A DNA stretch of 64,000 bases from Sphingomonadaceae bacterium. Its GTDB lineage: Bacteria; Pseudomonadota; Alphaproteobacteria; Sphingomonadales; Sphingomonadaceae. The DNA lies in NCBI GenBank assembly GCA_024236155.1, contig JACKLA010000006.1, positions 44,017 to 108,016 on the forward strand, in the 5' to 3' direction. The position numbers were made by a program, and so were the translations under genes. Shown in pieces: positions 61,598 to 64,000 of this stretch; within the stretch, counting starts at the first letter, position 1; each line of letters opens with the position of its first letter. The notes below the pieces were generated by a model. That model had not been told where the DNA came from. It did not search any database and worked only from the letters and a program-made list of their open reading frames with translations.

Positions 61598-62251
61598 ATG
61601 GCGATCGTTCGATACCTGATGCTGGCAGCTGCCGTCTTCGCCTTGCCGCATGCGGTTCTTCAGGCACAGGACGCTGATGCTTCTTCGGAGGCACAAAAGC
61701 TCGCCTTTGCCAAAGAGAAATACGTCACAGCCGTATGGGGCCTTCGGTATGCCAAAGGGTCGTGTCCCGGAGGACCGAGCAAAGTCTACGTTGAAGCTGC
61801 GAGTGTGGCAGCGGATCACTATGGCAAGATCATCGACGCAGCCGGCGAATCCGGGAGCCGTTTCGCATTCAACGCGATGACCATGGCACGAGTGAAGGAC
61901 ATGAGCTGCCACCAGTTCATGCAGGCTGAGGATTTGCGCATGCAGATCAATAAACTCGGATTGTTGGTCGATGAACTTCTGCTCGCGGTCCATTTCTCGA
62001 ATATCGAGAGCTGCGGCATCTACGATGCTGCAAAATGGGCACCATTGAAAGAACGCGCCAGCCTAGTCGTACCAATCGTCAAGACCCGCCCCGACGCTTC
62101 GTTTGTCGAGTTCACGGCGCGTGCGCTAGGCGGCACCCTTGCAGTCCTCTGTAATGATCCAGATGTCTCTTCAAGCCCAGAGGTTCTTGAGAGAACGACA
62201 CTTGGCCCATTCCTGCGGGAGGCGGTCGAATTCGTCAATGCACCGAAATAA
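61598..62251 (+). CDS. Exported hypothetical protein, tandem paralogue 1
   Basis: 217 residues with a signal peptide ending near LQAQ (about 24). Helical mature part with Cys in KGSCPGG, MSCHQF, ESCGIYD and VLCNDP. The order and spacing match the next gene (KNCIG, ADCSQ, TSCGVHD, ELCNSE), together with QKLAFAKEKYVTAV and LLVDELLLAVHFSN. A duplicated family I do not recognise. Base composition is visibly less GC-rich than its sister. Confidence 0.75.
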   Translation: MAIVRYLMLAAAVFALPHAVLQAQDADASSEAQKLAFAKEKYVTAVWGLRYAKGSCPGGPSKVYVEAASVAADHYGKIIDAAGESGSRFAFNAMTMARVKDMSCHQFMQAEDLRMQINKLGLLVDELLLAVHFSNIESCGIYDAAKWAPLKERASLVVPIVKTRPDASFVEFTARALGGTLAVLCNDPDVSSSPEVLERTTLGPFLREAVEFVNAPK

Positions 62252-62391
62252 GCCTGAACGCGGTCAGATCACCCCCCGATCGTTTTGAAGCCCAAGGTCA
62301 GGACCCTCTGTAAGGCACGTGTCGAACTTGGTTATTGCATGATGGTATCCACCGGCTACCCTCTTGCTGCAATCGCGGGGGGAACAGTCAC

Positions 62392-63042
62392 ATGAAACCG
62401 ATGAGAAACCTATTGGCCCGGCTGATCGCCGCCGGGCTGCTGGCTGGCAGCTATCCGGCCCTCGCCCAATCCGATGCGGGGGAACAAGCCGCCGCCCAAC
62501 TGCGCTTTGCGCAGCAAAAATTCACCTATGCCGTCGTCGGCGCCGAGTTCGGCCAGAAGAATTGCATAGGCATTGCGTGGGTTCACTCCGAAGCGGCCAA
62601 GCTCGCGCGCGATGCCTACCGGGCCGAGCTGGTCGCGGCGGGGTTGGGCGAGGATGCCGCCGGCTTCGAAAGCAGCGCCCGGAGCCGCTTCGCATTCGCC
62701 GATTGCAGCCAGATCACCAGTGACAAATCCGTCACCGACCTGCTGTCGAAAGTGCCATTCCTGACCGAAGAGCTGTTTCTCGCCCTGCACTATGCCAACC
62801 TGACCAGTTGCGGCGTGCACGACGAAACAAGCTGGGGCAAGCTGGTCGCTTACTACACGCCCTATATCGAAGGGATAAAGCAGCGGCCGGACGCCGCCTA
62901 TTTCGATGCCGCTGCGGCTGAAAACGGCCGGGCCATCGCCGAGCTTTGCAACAGTGAAATTATCGCGACCAGCGATTTCCTGCTGGGCAGCAGCAAATAC
63001 GGGCAGTTCCTGGCGGCTGCGGTCGAACTGGCGAATCCGTAA
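62392..63042 (+). CDS. Exported hypothetical protein, tandem paralogue 2
   Basis: 216 residues from ATG 62392. Signal peptide ending near ALAQ (about 25). Four Cys conserved with the preceding gene, plus AQLRFAQQKFTYAVVGAEF and PFLTEELFLALHYANLTSCG. Predicted helical, two likely disulfides, periplasmic. No family recognised. Tandem duplication with strong divergence suggests the two copies have different jobs. Confidence 0.75.
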   Translation: MKPMRNLLARLIAAGLLAGSYPALAQSDAGEQAAAQLRFAQQKFTYAVVGAEFGQKNCIGIAWVHSEAAKLARDAYRAELVAAGLGEDAAGFESSARSRFAFADCSQITSDKSVTDLLSKVPFLTEELFLALHYANLTSCGVHDETSWGKLVAYYTPYIEGIKQRPDAAYFDAAAAENGRAIAELCNSEIIATSDFLLGSSKYGQFLAAAVELANP

Positions 63043-63081
63043 CGCCGCGAATTTCGGCCAGTACCCGGCCAGCCCCCCCAA

Positions 63082-63738
63082 TCAGACTCCGGCGTCGCCC
63101 AGCACCGCTGCGCGCAATTCCTCGATCCCCATGCCTTTTTCGGCGCTGGTCAGGTGCAGCTCAGGAAAGGCGGCCGGGTGCTTGCGGGCTTCTTCGGCGG
63201 TCTGCGCTGCGACCCGTTCGAGGTCGCTCGCCTTGATCTTGTCAGTCTTGGTCAGGACGATGCGATAGCTGACGGCGGTTTCGTCGAGCATTTTCATCAT
63301 CTCGCGGTCGACATCCTTGAGGCCATGGCGGCTGTCCACCAGCACCAGCGTGCGGTGCAGCACCTGCCGCCCGCGCAGGTAGGTCTTGACCAGCGACTTC
63401 CACTTTTCGACCACCTTCACCGGGGCCTTGGCAAAGCCATAGCCGGGCATATCGACCAGCCGGAACAGCGTGGGATCGCCGACTTCGAAGAAATTGAGTT
63501 CCTGCGTGCGGCCCGGCGTGACCGATGCGCGCGCAATGCCCTTGCGCCCGGTCAGCGCGTTGAGCAGGCTCGACTTGCCGACATTGGAGCGCCCGCAAAA
63601 GGCGATCTCCGGCACGGTCGGATCGGGCAGGAATTTGAGCTGCGGGGCCGAGAGGAGGAAATCCACCCGGCCCGAAAACAGCTTCGATGCGCGGCGGGCG
63701 AGCGCGGCGCGCTCTGCCGCCTGTTCTTCAGAATCCAT
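63082..63738 (-). CDS. engB: Ribosome-biogenesis GTP-binding protein EngB/YihA/YsxC
   Basis: 218 residues from ATG 63738 (MDSEEQAAERAA); upstream frame runs into a repeat. GTPase motifs: P-loop FCGRSNVGKSSLLNAL, switch region PGRTQELNFF, DMPGYGFA (G3) and LTKTDKIK (G4). Needed for assembly of the 50S subunit. Precedes yidC on the same transcription direction, the common alphaproteobacterial order. Confidence 0.96.
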   Translation of the reverse strand: MDSEEQAAERAALARRASKLFSGRVDFLLSAPQLKFLPDPTVPEIAFCGRSNVGKSSLLNALTGRKGIARASVTPGRTQELNFFEVGDPTLFRLVDMPGYGFAKAPVKVVEKWKSLVKTYLRGRQVLHRTLVLVDSRHGLKDVDREMMKMLDETAVSYRIVLTKTDKIKASDLERVAAQTAEEARKHPAAFPELHLTSAEKGMGIEELRAAVLGDAGV

Positions 63739-63745
63739 GACAAAT

Positions 63746-63837
63746 CCCGTTCGGGCTGAGCCTGTCGAAGCCCCGTCCTTCTTCGGCCACACCGCCCATG
63801 AAACAGGACGGCCCTTCGACAGGCTCAGGGCGAACGG
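63746..63837. repeat. Inverted repeat pair between yidC and engB
   Basis: Arms 63746-63778 and 63806-63837 are inverted copies with a few mismatches, each holding a palindrome around CCTGTCGAAG. Same family as the pair in the cobB-dapB gap. Confidence 0.75.
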
Positions 63838-63852
63838 AGGATAGGGCCGGGG

Positions 63853-64000
63853 TCACGCTTTCCCCTTCGCCTTGTCCCGCCCGGCGACCGCCTGCTCATC
63901 CGCCTTCTGCTTTTCCGCCGCTGCCTTGAGCTGCGGGTGGCGCGAATAGAGATAGGTCTGCTGCGCCAGCGTGAGCACGTTGTTGGTCACCCAGTAAATC
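63853..64000 (-). CDS. yidC: Membrane protein insertase YidC, C-terminal end (rest outside window)
   Basis: 49 codons plus stop entering from the right edge. The minus-strand frame reads IYWVTNNVLTLAQQTYLYSR, the last membrane helix of YidC, then a charged Lys/Ala/Glu tail and TGA at 63853. YidC inserts and folds inner-membrane proteins. Lies upstream of engB with an inverted repeat pair between them. Confidence 0.93.
   Translation of the reverse strand, partial: IYWVTNNVLTLAQQTYLYSRHPQLKAAAEKQKADEQAVAGRDKAKGKA

Overview
This is a GC-rich chromosomal window from an alphaproteobacterium, most likely order Sphingomonadales and probably family Erythrobacteraceae. The assignment rests on protein character (SecB, AcnA, DnaA, the MutM-UbiE-UbiB-CoaBC-Dut order), the rpsT-dnaA neighbourhood, and dispersed palindromes of the kind common in that order. 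I cannot name the species. I see no rRNA, tRNA, CRISPR array, prophage or complete insertion sequence. Nearly every stretch codes, and most long antisense frames are GC-driven shadows.

Layout. 1-4.9 kb: tail of a class A beta-lactamase, an isoaspartyl peptidase, a GNAT-SDR open frame and a DUF885 peptidase. 4.9-9.1 kb: a bufferin (copper-binding peptide) locus. bufA2-bufB-bufC runs left, and bufA1, a DoxX gene, an ECF sigma factor and its NrsF-type anti-sigma run right. Two back-to-back promoters with the same GTAACC-N16-CGAA architecture sit between them, so the locus looks self-regulating. 9.0-20 kb: a frameshifted PD-(D/E)XK gene, a ZntB-type transporter, an acyltransferase with a membrane LytTR regulator, ispG, small envelope proteins, two convergent L,D-transpeptidases and a DMT permease. 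20-35 kb: acnA, a rhodanese, a Ser/Thr-rich PEP-CTERM-like protein, ruvB and ruvA split by a small island, aroC, ahpC-ahpF, then mltA, smr and Tim44-like genes. 35-48.6 kb: secB, murJ, trpS, envelope proteins, then dut-coaBC and ubiB-ubiE-mutM. 48.6-64 kb: rpsT-dnaA, a MoeB-like protein, a sirtuin, dapB, a potassium channel, nth, a symporter, dapE, S1/P1 nuclease, GST, two tandem unknown secreted proteins, engB and the end of yidC.

Together the genes serve housekeeping (isoprenoid, ubiquinone, lysine/peptidoglycan and CoA synthesis, DNA repair, replication initiation, protein export), cell-wall remodelling and metal/oxidative stress defence.

The two most interesting signals are the bufferin regulon with its divergent matched promoters, and two small GIY-YIG nuclease genes, each bracketed by inverted copies of its own hairpin repeat. 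The hairpin copies differ by compensatory base changes, and I found those two repeat families nowhere else in the window. Other repeats include REPIN-like palindrome doublets filling tiny intergenic gaps, a 270-bp MITE ending on the dut stop codon, a perfect 31-bp inverted repeat and a two-copy intergenic repeat.
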